Of a DNA stretch of 6,227 bases, positions 1-5,735 are shown piece by piece. The first letter of the stretch is position 1. Each line of letters starts with the position of its first letter. The notes beneath the pieces were generated by a model. It searched no databases. It was not told where the DNA came from and saw only the letters and a list, made by a program, of their open reading frames with translations. The DNA is from Alphaproteobacteria bacterium (GTDB taxonomy: Bacteria > Pseudomonadota > Alphaproteobacteria > Micropepsales > Micropepsaceae), in contig JAEKMB010000247.1 of the NCBI GenBank assembly GCA_019508105.1, forward strand, positions 1 to 6,227. Direction: 5' to 3'. Position numbers and translations under genes: made by a program.

Positions 1-325
1 CTACCGCGAAATAGGTCGCTGGGCCAGGCTGGATCAGCGCGGTGATCACATTGTGCTGCGACAGGGACGGCGCATGCGCCAGCGCCCATCCCGCCACCGG
101 CAGGGACGGCACCGCCAGTAGGAGGGCATGCAGCGGCGGATAGGTAAAATAGCTGCCGGACTTCCAGGTCAGCGCCAGGGCGGTGAGAAAATTGCGCGGC
201 GCAAAACCGTCGTCATCCCAACCGTCACTGGCCGGCAGGCCCCAGAACAGCCCGGCCAGCCGCAGCCCGGCCGCCGCCACCAAAATCCATAACAGCGGCG
301 AGCGGGACAGGCCGCGCAGAGTCAT
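1..325 (-). CDS. ArnT/PMT-like membrane glycosyltransferase, N-terminal part (partial)
   Basis: This is an open frame of 108 codons starting at ATG 325-323 and running off the left edge, so only the N-terminus is present. Residues 10-30 form a hydrophobic first membrane segment. A loop follows with an acidic cluster (DGWDDDGFAPRNF, about 34-46) and then a YFTYPPLHALLL segment (59-70). In the ArnT/PMT (GT39/GT83-like) families the first periplasmic loop carries catalytic or metal-binding acidic residues and is followed by a PP-containing segment, so I infer a polyprenyl-phosphate-sugar-dependent transferase acting at the outer face of the inner membrane. The acceptor cannot be seen. The start is well supported: an AAGGAG Shine-Dalgarno lies at 339-334, 8 nt upstream and inside the end of the preceding gene, and the ATG overlaps that gene's TGA (ATGA). 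It is the third gene of a minus-strand operon. Another multi-pass GT-C enzyme is possible. Confidence 0.72.
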   Translation of the reverse strand, partial: MTLRGLSRSPLLWILVAAAGLRLAGLFWGLPASDGWDDDGFAPRNFLTALALTWKSGSYFTYPPLHALLLAVPSLPVAGWALAHAPSLSQHNVITALIQPGPATYFAV

Positions 326-1266
326 GGCGCCGGCTCCTTGCGCAGATGATCCAGCGCCCAGGGAATGCCGGCCACAAATACACCCAGCACCAGGTCCACC
401 GCCGCCAGGATCACCAGCACCGTGGCCACCGGCGTCACCGATATATTGGTGATGCCCGCCGCCGCGATGCCGGCACCGACAAAGACCAGGTCCTTGTTGG
501 GAATCAGCGGCAACCGCGTCACCACCAGCCGCAGCGCCACAAATTGCAGGCACGCCACCGCCGAAGGCAACGCGCCGGATACGGTCCAAAGGCCGAACTC
601 CACCACCTGCATCAACAAAGCGCGGAAGAAGTGAATCGCAAAGGTGGCGGCGATCTGGCCGCGGCTCAGCACCGTCACTTTGCGATGCGCCAGCACCAGC
701 ACGCCGCAGAGCAGCAGCGGCAACGACCCCAGCATGACATAGAGCCAGGCCTGCCCCATCAACCGCTCCGGCAGATGCAAGCCGCCGGTCGCCAGCAGCA
801 GCGGCACCATCAGCCACACCATGGCCAGCCCTGCCCCCGCCGACAGGATGTTGCTGTCCTTGATGGAATGGACCAGCGTGGAGGTCGGCAGTTTCACATG
901 ACGCTGCGCCCAGAAAAAGAAAAACACTTCGCCGGTATAATCCATCACATTGTTGAGGAAGCGCTTGCGCAGGATCACGCCCAGAGGCGGGTTTTTGCCT
1001 GCCCCCCACAGGTTGCGATAGATCAAGAAATCGCCGCCGGGCTGGACGAAGAACTGCGCCACCAGCAGGACATAGAAGAGGATGCCGGTGGGCCGGGCCA
1101 CCCAGATCTCGCGCCAGCCCAGCTCGGTGAGACGGCGGCCAATAATGACCAGCAACGCAAGGGCGATGGCCCAGCGCCCCCATTGGAGGCCGCGACGGCT
1201 CCAGCGATGCGCCGCCAGCCGCGCCAGCAATCCCGATTCCGGGCCCAGATCCGGGGTGGCGGTCAT
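322..1266 (-). CDS. Multi-pass membrane protein, possibly flippase-like (LPG synthase TM-like)
   Basis: A 314-residue integral membrane protein. Hydrophobic segments lie near residues 31-43, 60-78, 141-160, 173-193, 205-228, 233-249, 259-273 and 278-302. I do not recognise a characterised function. Two polar motifs stand out: NNVMDYTGEVFFFFWAQR (105-122) in the first half, and RLPLIPNKDLVF (251-262) before the last membrane segments. Their layout recalls the GE(v/l) and lP-G motifs of the lysylphosphatidylglycerol synthase TM / YbhN-like family (PF03706), whose members include lipid flippases. That is an inference from pattern, not a confirmed match. I chose ATG 1266-1264 because it overlaps the SDR stop codon as ATGA. 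An in-frame start 25 codons further upstream would add an Arg/Ala-rich leader lying wholly within the SDR gene. The stop overlaps the glycosyltransferase start in the same way, so all three genes are probably coupled. A role in moving a lipid-linked precursor would suit the neighbours. Confidence 0.75.
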   Translation of the reverse strand: MTATPDLGPESGLLARLAAHRWSRRGLQWGRWAIALALLVIIGRRLTELGWREIWVARPTGILFYVLLVAQFFVQPGGDFLIYRNLWGAGKNPPLGVILRKRFLNNVMDYTGEVFFFFWAQRHVKLPTSTLVHSIKDSNILSAGAGLAMVWLMVPLLLATGGLHLPERLMGQAWLYVMLGSLPLLLCGVLVLAHRKVTVLSRGQIAATFAIHFFRALLMQVVEFGLWTVSGALPSAVACLQFVALRLVVTRLPLIPNKDLVFVGAGIAAAGITNISVTPVATVLVILAAVDLVLGVFVAGIPWALDHLRKEPAP

Positions 1267-2006
1267 AGGCGGGACAGGATCAGCCGCAGCAACCCGCGCG
1301 GCAGCAGCCCGGCGAAGCCGCGGATCACCCCGAACTGCCATGGCACGACGATGGTGCGTGCGCCGGCGTCGATCTTGCGCACAATGATGGCAGCGGCGGT
1401 GTCGGCCCTCATCAGGAAAGGCTTGGGTTCGACCACCTTGCGGCTCATGGGCGTGTCGATAAATCCCGGCGAGACCAAGCTCACTTTCACGCCATGCCGC
1501 GCCATGCGGATGCCCAGTGCTTCGGCGAACATTTTGAGACCCGCCTTGGTGGCGGCATAGGTGGGCGCCATGGGCAGGGGAAAAGATTCGGTGATGGAAC
1601 CGATCAGCACGATATGGCCCGCGCCCCGCGCCGCCATGGCGCTGGCGATGACATTGGCGCCCACCACGGGGGCGGTGAAGTTCACCTCTGCCAGCGCCTG
1701 GGCCGCTTCCGGAGTTTCGGCAAAGACATCGGCCGGGGCGCTGCCGCCCAACCCGGCATTGAAGATGGCGATGTCGAGCGCCGGCGCCGCGGCCAGCAGC
1801 CTGGTAAATCCCGCCGCATCGCGCAGATCAAAGACCTGTGTCGTCACCAGGGCGCCGCGCGCGCGGCACTGCGCCACCACCGCATCCAGGCGTGCCGCAT
1901 CCCTGCCCCACAGCAAAAGCGTGACCCCGTCCTTGGCATAGGCGCGGGCCAGCGCCGCACCTATGCCGCTGGACGCGCCGGTGATCAGGATGGTTTTTGC
2001 GGGCAT
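1263..2006 (-). CDS. Short-chain dehydrogenase/reductase (SDR family)
   Basis: A 247-residue classical SDR of normal length. The Rossmann nucleotide-binding motif TGASSGIG is at residues 9-16 and the NAG motif at 83-85. The catalytic set is complete: Asn109, Ser137 (GSITES), Tyr150 and Lys154 (YAATK). The PG motif is at 180-181, followed by IDTPM. Arg35, after the second strand (WGRD), suggests NADP(H) preference. The enzyme should oxidise or reduce a hydroxyl/keto group; the substrate cannot be deduced. The C-terminus (about 223-247) is basic and amphipathic/hydrophobic, so it may sit on the membrane, which would suit a lipid-related substrate. It is the first gene of the minus-strand operon; its TGA overlaps the ATG of the membrane protein. 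Start ATG 2006-2004 sits 9 codons before the glycine-rich motif, as is usual, although I see no clear Shine-Dalgarno. Confidence 0.93.
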   Translation of the reverse strand: MPAKTILITGASSGIGAALARAYAKDGVTLLLWGRDAARLDAVVAQCRARGALVTTQVFDLRDAAGFTRLLAAAPALDIAIFNAGLGGSAPADVFAETPEAAQALAEVNFTAPVVGANVIASAMAARGAGHIVLIGSITESFPLPMAPTYAATKAGLKMFAEALGIRMARHGVKVSLVSPGFIDTPMSRKVVEPKPFLMRADTAAAIIVRKIDAGARTIVVPWQFGVIRGFAGLLPRGLLRLILSRL

Positions 2007-2094
2007 GACTCACGCGCTGGAGACCGCGGAAATGCGGCGTTTGTTACTATCAAATCATAGGCTCGGACGCTATGGTCGCGCGCCCAGCACAGCC
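2007..2094. promoter_or_regulatory. Divergent intergenic region, probable promoters for both flanking units
   Basis: This 88-bp gap separates the minus-strand SDR operon from the plus-strand GNAT gene, so promoters for both must lie here or just inside the genes. The only AT-rich patch is 2041-2060 (TTGTTACTATCAAATCATAG). On the minus strand it contains TATGAT (2059-2054), one mismatch from the -10 consensus, but there is no recognisable -35 at 16-18 bp. On the plus strand no convincing pair was found. The region is assigned from gene arrangement more than from motifs. Confidence 0.35.
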
Positions 2095-2505
2095 ATGGAA
2101 ACGCCCCCTTTGCCTTCTACAAAGTCCCTCACAATCGTCCCGGTACAGACCAGCCGGCAATGGCGCGATTTCCATCACCTGCCCTTCAAGCTCTACGCCG
2201 ATGACCCGCAATGGGTGCCGCCGCTGCTGCTGGAGCGCAAATTCCATTTCCAGGCCAAGCATAACCCCTATTTCCAGCATGCCCGCGCCGCCTTCTTCCT
2301 GGCCTATCGCGGCAAGGAGCCGGTGGGCCGCATCACCGCCCAGATCGACCGGCTGCATCTGGAGCGCTACAACGACGCCACCGGCCATTTCGGCTTCATC
2401 GAGGCGGTCAACGATCAGGATGTCTTTGATGCGCTGCTGATGGCCGCCGAAAGCTGGCTGCGGGCGCAGGGCATGAAACGGGTGATCGGCCCGGTGAGCT
2501 TTTGA
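2095..2505 (+). CDS. GNAT-like protein, 5' half of a split gene
   Basis: A 136-residue product that looks like the N-terminal third of a conserved ~380-residue GNAT-like family known to me from alphaproteobacteria, often annotated simply as N-acetyltransferase or hypothetical. Typical landmarks are FKLYADDPQWVPPLLLE (31-47), KHNPYFQHA (55-63), PVGRITAQIDR (76-86), the FGFIEA block (99-104) and AESWLRAQGMKRVIGPVSF (118-136). In the family GPxS is followed by a conserved acidic and Gly/Leu-rich stretch and then an MMxHHRPYY block. Here a TGA comes directly after GPVSF and the MM..HHRPYY block starts in a different frame two bases later. The start ATG at 2095 matches the family's usual N-terminus; upstream in-frame ATGs (such as 1963) would run into the divergent SDR gene. 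There is no clear Shine-Dalgarno. This is probably the 5' part of a gene broken by a small deletion; it lacks any C-terminal acetyl-CoA-binding part. Confidence 0.7.
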   Translation: METPPLPSTKSLTIVPVQTSRQWRDFHHLPFKLYADDPQWVPPLLLERKFHFQAKHNPYFQHARAAFFLAYRGKEPVGRITAQIDRLHLERYNDATGHFGFIEAVNDQDVFDALLMAAESWLRAQGMKRVIGPVSF

Positions 2506-3200
2506 TGATGAACCATCACCGTCCCTATTACGCAGCCCGCATCGAAGCGGCCGGCTATGCCAAGGTGGAAGACCTGATCGCCTACAGCTATGGCCCGGAG
2601 GCGCGAACCGACAAGTTCGAAAAGCTGCTGGCCCGGGCGATGCGCGGCGGCGAGGTCACCTTGCGCAACATCCACATGGACAAGCGTTTCCGTGATGAAG
2701 TCGCCATGCTGCTGGACATCATCAATGACGCCTGGTCGGACAATTGGGGCTATGTCCCCATGACCAAGGCGGAGATCGACGACCTGGCCGGCATTCTGAA
2801 ATTGCTGCTGCGTCCCGGCGATGTCTGCATCGCCGAATATAAGGGCCGGCCCGCCGCCTTCACCGCCATCTTCCCCAACCTCAATGAAGCGATCCGCGAC
2901 ATGAAGGGGCGGCTGTTTCCCTTCAACTGGATCAAGCTGTTGTGGCGCATGAAAGTAAAGCGGCCGAGAACCGCGCGCATGCCCATGATGGGGGTGCGCA
3001 AGGCGCTGCAGACCACGCCGGTGGGCGCCGCCATGGCGCTGGCAGTGATCCATTCGGTGCGCGAATTCAACTTCTCGCGCGGCGTCACCGGCAGCGAACT
3101 CAGCTGGATCATGGAGCGCAACGACAAGGTGCGCCATGTGATTGAGATGGTCGGCGGCGTGCCTTACAAGACCTACCGGCTCTACGAAAAACCGCTTTAG
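2505..3200 (+). CDS. GNAT-like protein, 3' half of a split gene
   Basis: A 231-residue product covering the C-terminal two thirds of the same family. It begins with the MMNHHRPYYAARIEAAGY block (1-18) that normally lies mid-protein. It continues with INDAWSDNWGYVPMT (73-87), LRPGDVCIAEYKGRPAAFTA (102-121), a family-typical LNEAIRDMKGRLFPFNWIKL (126-145), PMMGVRK (160-166), and the C-terminal GSELSWIMERN...YRLYEKPL (196-231), which resembles the final strands of a GNAT fold. ATG 2505 overlaps the preceding TGA (TGATG), an arrangement that allows termination-reinitiation; TTG 2502 and ATG 2508 are alternatives. The frame is otherwise intact with family-conserved residues throughout, so the break looks recent or both parts are still made. 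It converges on the SprT-like gene and overlaps it by 4 bp. The substrate is unknown. Confidence 0.72.
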   Translation: MMNHHRPYYAARIEAAGYAKVEDLIAYSYGPEARTDKFEKLLARAMRGGEVTLRNIHMDKRFRDEVAMLLDIINDAWSDNWGYVPMTKAEIDDLAGILKLLLRPGDVCIAEYKGRPAAFTAIFPNLNEAIRDMKGRLFPFNWIKLLWRMKVKRPRTARMPMMGVRKALQTTPVGAAMALAVIHSVREFNFSRGVTGSELSWIMERNDKVRHVIEMVGGVPYKTYRLYEKPL

Positions 3201-3568
3201 AAGCTTTCCGGGTCGAAGCCGTGAATGGCACAGACCCGCTTGGCCAGCTTGCGGAACTTCAGATTGTGATGGCCGCGCGCCGTCCCGGTTTCGTCCTGGT
3301 ACAGATGAATCATCTCATGCGCCATGGTGGCAATCAGCACATCGCTCGAGCGCACCAGCCCGGCGGAAATGGCGATTTCGCTGAACCCATCATCCCCCCG
3401 CGCCCGCCGGTGGCGGCCGCGGAAATGGCCATAACGGTCCTTGGCGCCCATCACCCGGAACATCACCTGGTCGGCATGGGGCAGCCCCCAACGGCAGAAA
3501 GGCGGGCTGACGCGCAGATATTCGTAAGCATTTTCCAGTATTTCCGGGGTGAGGGTGAGGCGGGACAT
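3197..3568 (-). CDS. SprT-like zinc metallopeptidase domain protein
   Basis: A 123-residue protein with the zinc-peptidase signature HEMIH (His84, Glu85, His88) preceded by LIATMA. After 12 residues comes HHNLKFRKLAKRV (100-112), where a His, most likely His101, would supply the third zinc ligand ahead of a conserved Phe, as in SprT/Spartan-type domains. In that family Glu is the catalytic base; eukaryotic SPRTN cleaves DNA-protein crosslinks, while the bacterial role is poorly defined. It is shorter than E. coli SprT (about 165 residues) and lacks the C-terminal zinc ribbon: the only cysteines are Cys25 and Cys113. I chose ATG 3568-3566 because the family-like sequence (LTLTPEILENAYEYL) begins right after it. 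An in-frame TTG at 3598 would add ten residues, and neither start has a good Shine-Dalgarno. Its stop overlaps the convergent GNAT gene. Confidence 0.8.
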   Translation of the reverse strand: MSRLTLTPEILENAYEYLRVSPPFCRWGLPHADQVMFRVMGAKDRYGHFRGRHRRARGDDGFSEIAISAGLVRSSDVLIATMAHEMIHLYQDETGTARGHHNLKFRKLAKRVCAIHGFDPESF

Positions 3569-3764
3569 GGCAGTCGTTAGATAGGGGCGCAATGACAACG
3601 CACAAGGGGCCGCCGGAGGTGCGCGGCAGGGCGCCGCGGGCCTTAAAAAGCCGGTTTTGCTGGGTTTTGGGGCGCTATCGGTGTACGGAAACAGCGGTTA
3701 TAAGGGCGGCATAAAATTGCGCCAGGCAACGGGGGCCGGACGGCCCCCCCGGGAGAAAAGCGGG
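3569..3764. promoter_or_regulatory. Divergent intergenic region upstream of the aldolase gene and the SprT-like gene
   Basis: This 196-bp gap must hold the promoter of the aldolase-kinase pair (plus strand) and probably that of the SprT-like gene (minus strand). On the plus strand two -10-like hexamers occur in an AT-richer patch: TATAAG (3699-3704) and TAAAAT (3712-3717). Neither has a recognisable -35 at 16-18 bp, so a sigma-70 promoter is possible but not shown, and an activator-dependent promoter would also fit. The segment 3605-3645 is very GC-rich with short self-complementary stretches. Confidence 0.3.
3731..3748 (+). promoter_or_regulatory. GC-rich hairpin in the leader just before the aldolase RBS
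   Basis: GGGGGCCG (3731-3738) and CGGCCCCC (3741-3748) are exact inverse complements around a 2-nt centre. The RNA would form a stable stem of about seven pairs with a four-base loop. It ends only 3 nt before the GGGAG Shine-Dalgarno (3751-3755) of the aldolase gene. There is no T-run after it, so it is not an intrinsic terminator. A role in mRNA stability or translational control is plausible but unproven. Confidence 0.45.
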
Positions 3765-4436
3765 ATGAATCACGATCGTATGGCGGTGCTGCAGGGGATG
3801 ATGAGCCAGGGCATGATCCCGGTCTTTTTCCACCCCGATACCGAGGTCTGCCTCAAGGTCATCCAGGCCTGCGCCAATGGCGGCGCCAAGTGCATCGAGT
3901 TCACCAACCGCGGCGATTTCGCGGCCCAGATATTCCTGGATGTGGCGCGCCATTTCGCCAAGGCCGATCCCAGCGTCATCATGGGGGTGGGGTCGGTGGT
4001 GGATGCGCCCACGGCGGGGCTGTTCATTGCCAATGGCGCCAAGTTCGTGGTGGGGCCGATCCTCAATGCCGATGTCGCACGCGTCTGCAACCGCCGCAAG
4101 ATTCCCTATAGCCCGGGCTGCGGCTCGGCCTCGGAAATCTCCGCCGCCGAGGAACTGGGCTGCGAGATCGTCAAAGTGTTTCCCGGTTCCAGCGTCGGGG
4201 GACCCGAATTCGTCAAGAATGTGCTGGGGCCCATGCCCTGGAGCCGCATCATGCCCACCGGCGGGGTCGATGCGTCGGAAGAATCCCTGAAGAAGTGGTT
4301 CGGCGCCGGCATTGTCGCCTGCGGCATCGGCTCCAACCTGATCACCAAGGAATTGCTGGCGGCCAAGGATTATGCCGGCATCGAGAAGAAGGTGGCCGAG
4401 ACCATCGCCCTCATCAAGCGCATCCGGGGACAGTAA
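3765..4436 (+). CDS. eda: KDPG aldolase (2-dehydro-3-deoxy-phosphogluconate aldolase)
   Basis: A 223-residue cytosolic class I aldolase of the KDPG/KHG family, which splits 2-keto-3-deoxy-6-phosphogluconate into pyruvate and glyceraldehyde-3-phosphate. The TIM-barrel active-site set is visible: Glu45 and Arg49 in IEFTNRGD (44-51), the GVGSVVDA strand (74-81), Schiff-base Lys137 in IVKVFPGSSVGG (135-146), PTGGV (164-168), and the CGIGSNL phosphate-binding end (186-192). Length matches the family (about 210-225). Many family members also act on 4-hydroxy-2-oxoglutarate, so KHG activity cannot be excluded. ATG 3765 is chosen because GGGAG (3751-3755) lies 9 nt upstream and the protein then starts close to the usual position; an upstream in-frame ATG at 3657 would add 36 non-conserved residues. 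The kinase gene follows after 3 bp, which supports use on KDPG made from KDG (uronate or polysaccharide breakdown). Confidence 0.9.
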   Translation: MNHDRMAVLQGMMSQGMIPVFFHPDTEVCLKVIQACANGGAKCIEFTNRGDFAAQIFLDVARHFAKADPSVIMGVGSVVDAPTAGLFIANGAKFVVGPILNADVARVCNRRKIPYSPGCGSASEISAAEELGCEIVKVFPGSSVGGPEFVKNVLGPMPWSRIMPTGGVDASEESLKKWFGAGIVACGIGSNLITKELLAAKDYAGIEKKVAETIALIKRIRGQ

Positions 4437-4439
4437 GCC

Positions 4440-5543
4440 ATGAGCGACGTGTTGAAGATCCGCCCCGCGGCCGATGTGAAATGGGACTGCGTTTCTTTCG
4501 GCGAGATCATGCTGCGCTTTGATCCCGGCTTTGGCCGGGTGCGCACCGCCCGCCAGTTCCAGGTGTGGGAAGGCGGCGGCGAATACAATGTCGCCCGCGC
4601 CATGCGCAAATGCTGGGGCAAGCGCGCCAGCGTCGTCACCGCTTTGCCGAAGAACGATCTGGGCTGGCTGGTGGAGGATTTCATCTGCCAGGGCGGGGTG
4701 GACACTTCGCACATCATCTGGCGCGATTTTGACGGGCTGGGGCGCAACACCCGCGTCGGCCTGAACTTCACGGAAAAAGGGTTCGGCATCCGTGCCGCGC
4801 TGGGCTGTTCGGACCGCGGCCACAGCGCCGCCTCCCAGATCAGGCCCGGCGAAGTGAACTGGGAAAAGCTGTTCGGCGAGGAAGGCGTGCGCTGGTTCCA
4901 TACCGGCGGCATCTTCGCGGCGCTGGCGCCCAACACGTCCGAAGCGGTGATCGAGGCGGTGGAATGCGCGCGCAAATACGGCACCGTGGTGTCCTATGAC
5001 CTCAACTATCGCGCCAGCCTGTGGAAGAGCCAGGGCGGCAAGGAGGGAGCGCAGAAGATCAACCGCCACATCGCGAAGTATGTCGATGTGATGATCGGCA
5101 ATGAGGAAGATTTCACGGCCTGCCTGGGCTTTGAGGTCGAGGGGCTGGACGAGCATATCTCGGCCATTGATCCGGCGAACTTCAAGAAGATGATCCAGAC
5201 CGCGGTGAAGCAGTTCCCCAATTTCAAGGTCGCGGCCACCACCCTGCGCAATGCCAAGACCGCCAGCATCAATGACTGGTCCGCCATCCTCTATGCCGGC
5301 GGCGAATTCTATCAGTCGATGATGCGCGAGAATCTGGAGATCTATGATCGGGTCGGCGGCGGCGATGGCTTTGCCAGCGGCCTGGCTTACGGCTTTCTGG
5401 AAGGCAAGGGACCGCAGGCCGCGGTGGAATATGGCGCGGCGCACGGCGCGCTGGCCATGACCACGCCGGGCGACACCTCGATGGTCAATGTCGCGGAGGT
5501 CGAGGCGGTGATGAAGGGCAAGGGCGCCCGGGTTATCCGCTAG
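4440..5543 (+). CDS. kdgK: PfkB-family sugar kinase, probable 2-keto-3-deoxygluconate kinase
   Basis: A 367-residue ribokinase/PfkB-fold kinase. Visible signatures are the substrate-side GGGEYNVA (45-52), FHTGGIFAAL (153-162), SYDLNYRASLW (185-195, resembling the DxNxR-LW strand of KDG kinases), the GNEEDF strand (220-225), and the C-terminal ATP/anion-hole motif DRVGGGDGFASGL (303-315) with catalytic base Asp309. It probably phosphorylates 2-keto-3-deoxygluconate at O6 with ATP, giving the substrate of the aldolase encoded 3 bp upstream. The pairing is the main reason for choosing this substrate over other sugars. At 367 residues it is longer than the enterobacterial enzyme (about 310) and belongs to a long form that I associate with Acidobacteria, Bacteroidetes and related groups. 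A GGGGA Shine-Dalgarno (4426-4430) lies 9 nt before the ATG. A terminator-like hairpin follows the stop. Confidence 0.85.
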   Translation: MSDVLKIRPAADVKWDCVSFGEIMLRFDPGFGRVRTARQFQVWEGGGEYNVARAMRKCWGKRASVVTALPKNDLGWLVEDFICQGGVDTSHIIWRDFDGLGRNTRVGLNFTEKGFGIRAALGCSDRGHSAASQIRPGEVNWEKLFGEEGVRWFHTGGIFAALAPNTSEAVIEAVECARKYGTVVSYDLNYRASLWKSQGGKEGAQKINRHIAKYVDVMIGNEEDFTACLGFEVEGLDEHISAIDPANFKKMIQTAVKQFPNFKVAATTLRNAKTASINDWSAILYAGGEFYQSMMRENLEIYDRVGGGDGFASGLAYGFLEGKGPQAAVEYGAAHGALAMTTPGDTSMVNVAEVEAVMKGKGARVIR

Positions 5544-5546
5544 CGC

Positions 5547-5576
5547 TTGTCTTTTTATCTTAAAAAAGACAATTTT
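5547..5576 (+). terminator. Probable intrinsic terminator after the aldolase-kinase pair
   Basis: A perfect 10-bp inverted repeat, TTGTCTTTTT (5547-5556) and AAAAAGACAA (5563-5572), has a 6-nt loop and is followed directly by TTTT (5573-5576). It starts 3 bp after the kinase stop codon. The stem is AT-rich, so termination may be weak. An AT-rich operator is the alternative reading. Confidence 0.6.
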
Positions 5577-5594
5577 GGCCGCTTTTTGGCCCGT

Positions 5595-5615
5595 AGTTGC
5601 GACGCGCTTGCAACT
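5595..5615. repeat. Inverted repeat AGTTGC-9-GCAACT
   Basis: Exact 6-bp arms AGTTGC (5595-5600) and GCAACT (5610-5615) flank a 9-nt spacer in the gap between the kinase gene and the ferredoxin-like gene. It lies about 35 bp upstream of the predicted -35 element. It could be a regulator site or chance. Confidence 0.35.
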
Positions 5616-5622
5616 GCAGAGG

Positions 5623-5634
5623 GCCTTTAAAGGC
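5623..5634. repeat. Perfect 12-bp palindrome GCCTTTAAAGGC, possible operator
   Basis: GCCTTTAAAGGC is identical to its own reverse complement over 12 bp with no spacer. It sits 18 bp upstream of the predicted -35 hexamer of the ferredoxin-like gene, where an activator or repressor could bind. No specific regulator family is indicated by the motif. Confidence 0.45.
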
Positions 5635-5647
5635 GAAATCCGCAAAA

Positions 5648-5668
5648 TGGCTTGAACTCCCAAAGCCA
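5648..5668. promoter_or_regulatory. Dyad TGGCTT-9-AAGCCA over the -35 element, possible operator
   Basis: Exact 6-bp arms TGGCTT (5648-5653) and AAGCCA (5663-5668) are separated by 9 nt. The left arm and spacer contain the predicted -35 hexamer, so a bound protein would compete with RNA polymerase. The function is inferred from position only. Confidence 0.35.
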
Positions 5669-5680
5669 AATCCTTCTAAT
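5652..5680 (+). promoter_or_regulatory. Predicted sigma-70 promoter of the ferredoxin-like gene
   Basis: TTGAAC (5652-5657) and TCTAAT (5675-5680) match the -35 and -10 consensus at 4 of 6 and 5 of 6 positions, with the optimal 17-bp spacing. Transcription would start near 5687, leaving a leader of about 50 nt before the ATG at 5736. This makes the ferredoxin-like gene a unit separate from the aldolase-kinase pair upstream. Confidence 0.5.
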
Positions 5681-5735
5681 CCCCGCCAATCGTCAGGCTA
5701 ACTCCGGCGGATGTTTTTTCCTGGAAAGGAATACA

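Noticed and set aside
346..1560. A 404-codon plus-strand open frame opposite the membrane protein and SDR genes
   Set aside because: The product is dominated by His, Gln and Arg, typical of a shadow frame, and the opposite strand encodes genuine families.
2054..2059. TATGAT on the minus strand as a firm -10 element for the SDR operon
   Set aside because: No -35-like hexamer is present at 16-18 bp; it is mentioned only as part of the divergent region.
1494..2060. A 188-codon plus-strand frame opposite the SDR gene
   Set aside because: It has a low-complexity Gly/Arg/His-rich translation and is fully antisense to a complete SDR with all catalytic residues.
2415..3137. A 240-codon minus-strand frame opposite the GNAT 3' half
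   Set aside because: It is antisense to family-conserved GNAT sequence, has His/Gly-rich composition and no recognisable domain.
3675..5669. A 664-codon open frame on the minus strand opposite the aldolase and kinase genes
   Set aside because: It lies antisense to two clearly recognisable enzymes, is rich in Gly/Ala/His/Asp with no domain I recognise, and crosses the intergenic regions at both ends. Long antisense frames are expected in high-GC coding DNA.
5683..5716. CCGCC...GGCGG followed by a T-run, resembling a terminator or attenuator before the ferredoxin-like gene
   Set aside because: The stem has only 5 bp with an 18-nt loop, and the left arm falls at or before the predicted transcription start, so the RNA hairpin would probably not form.
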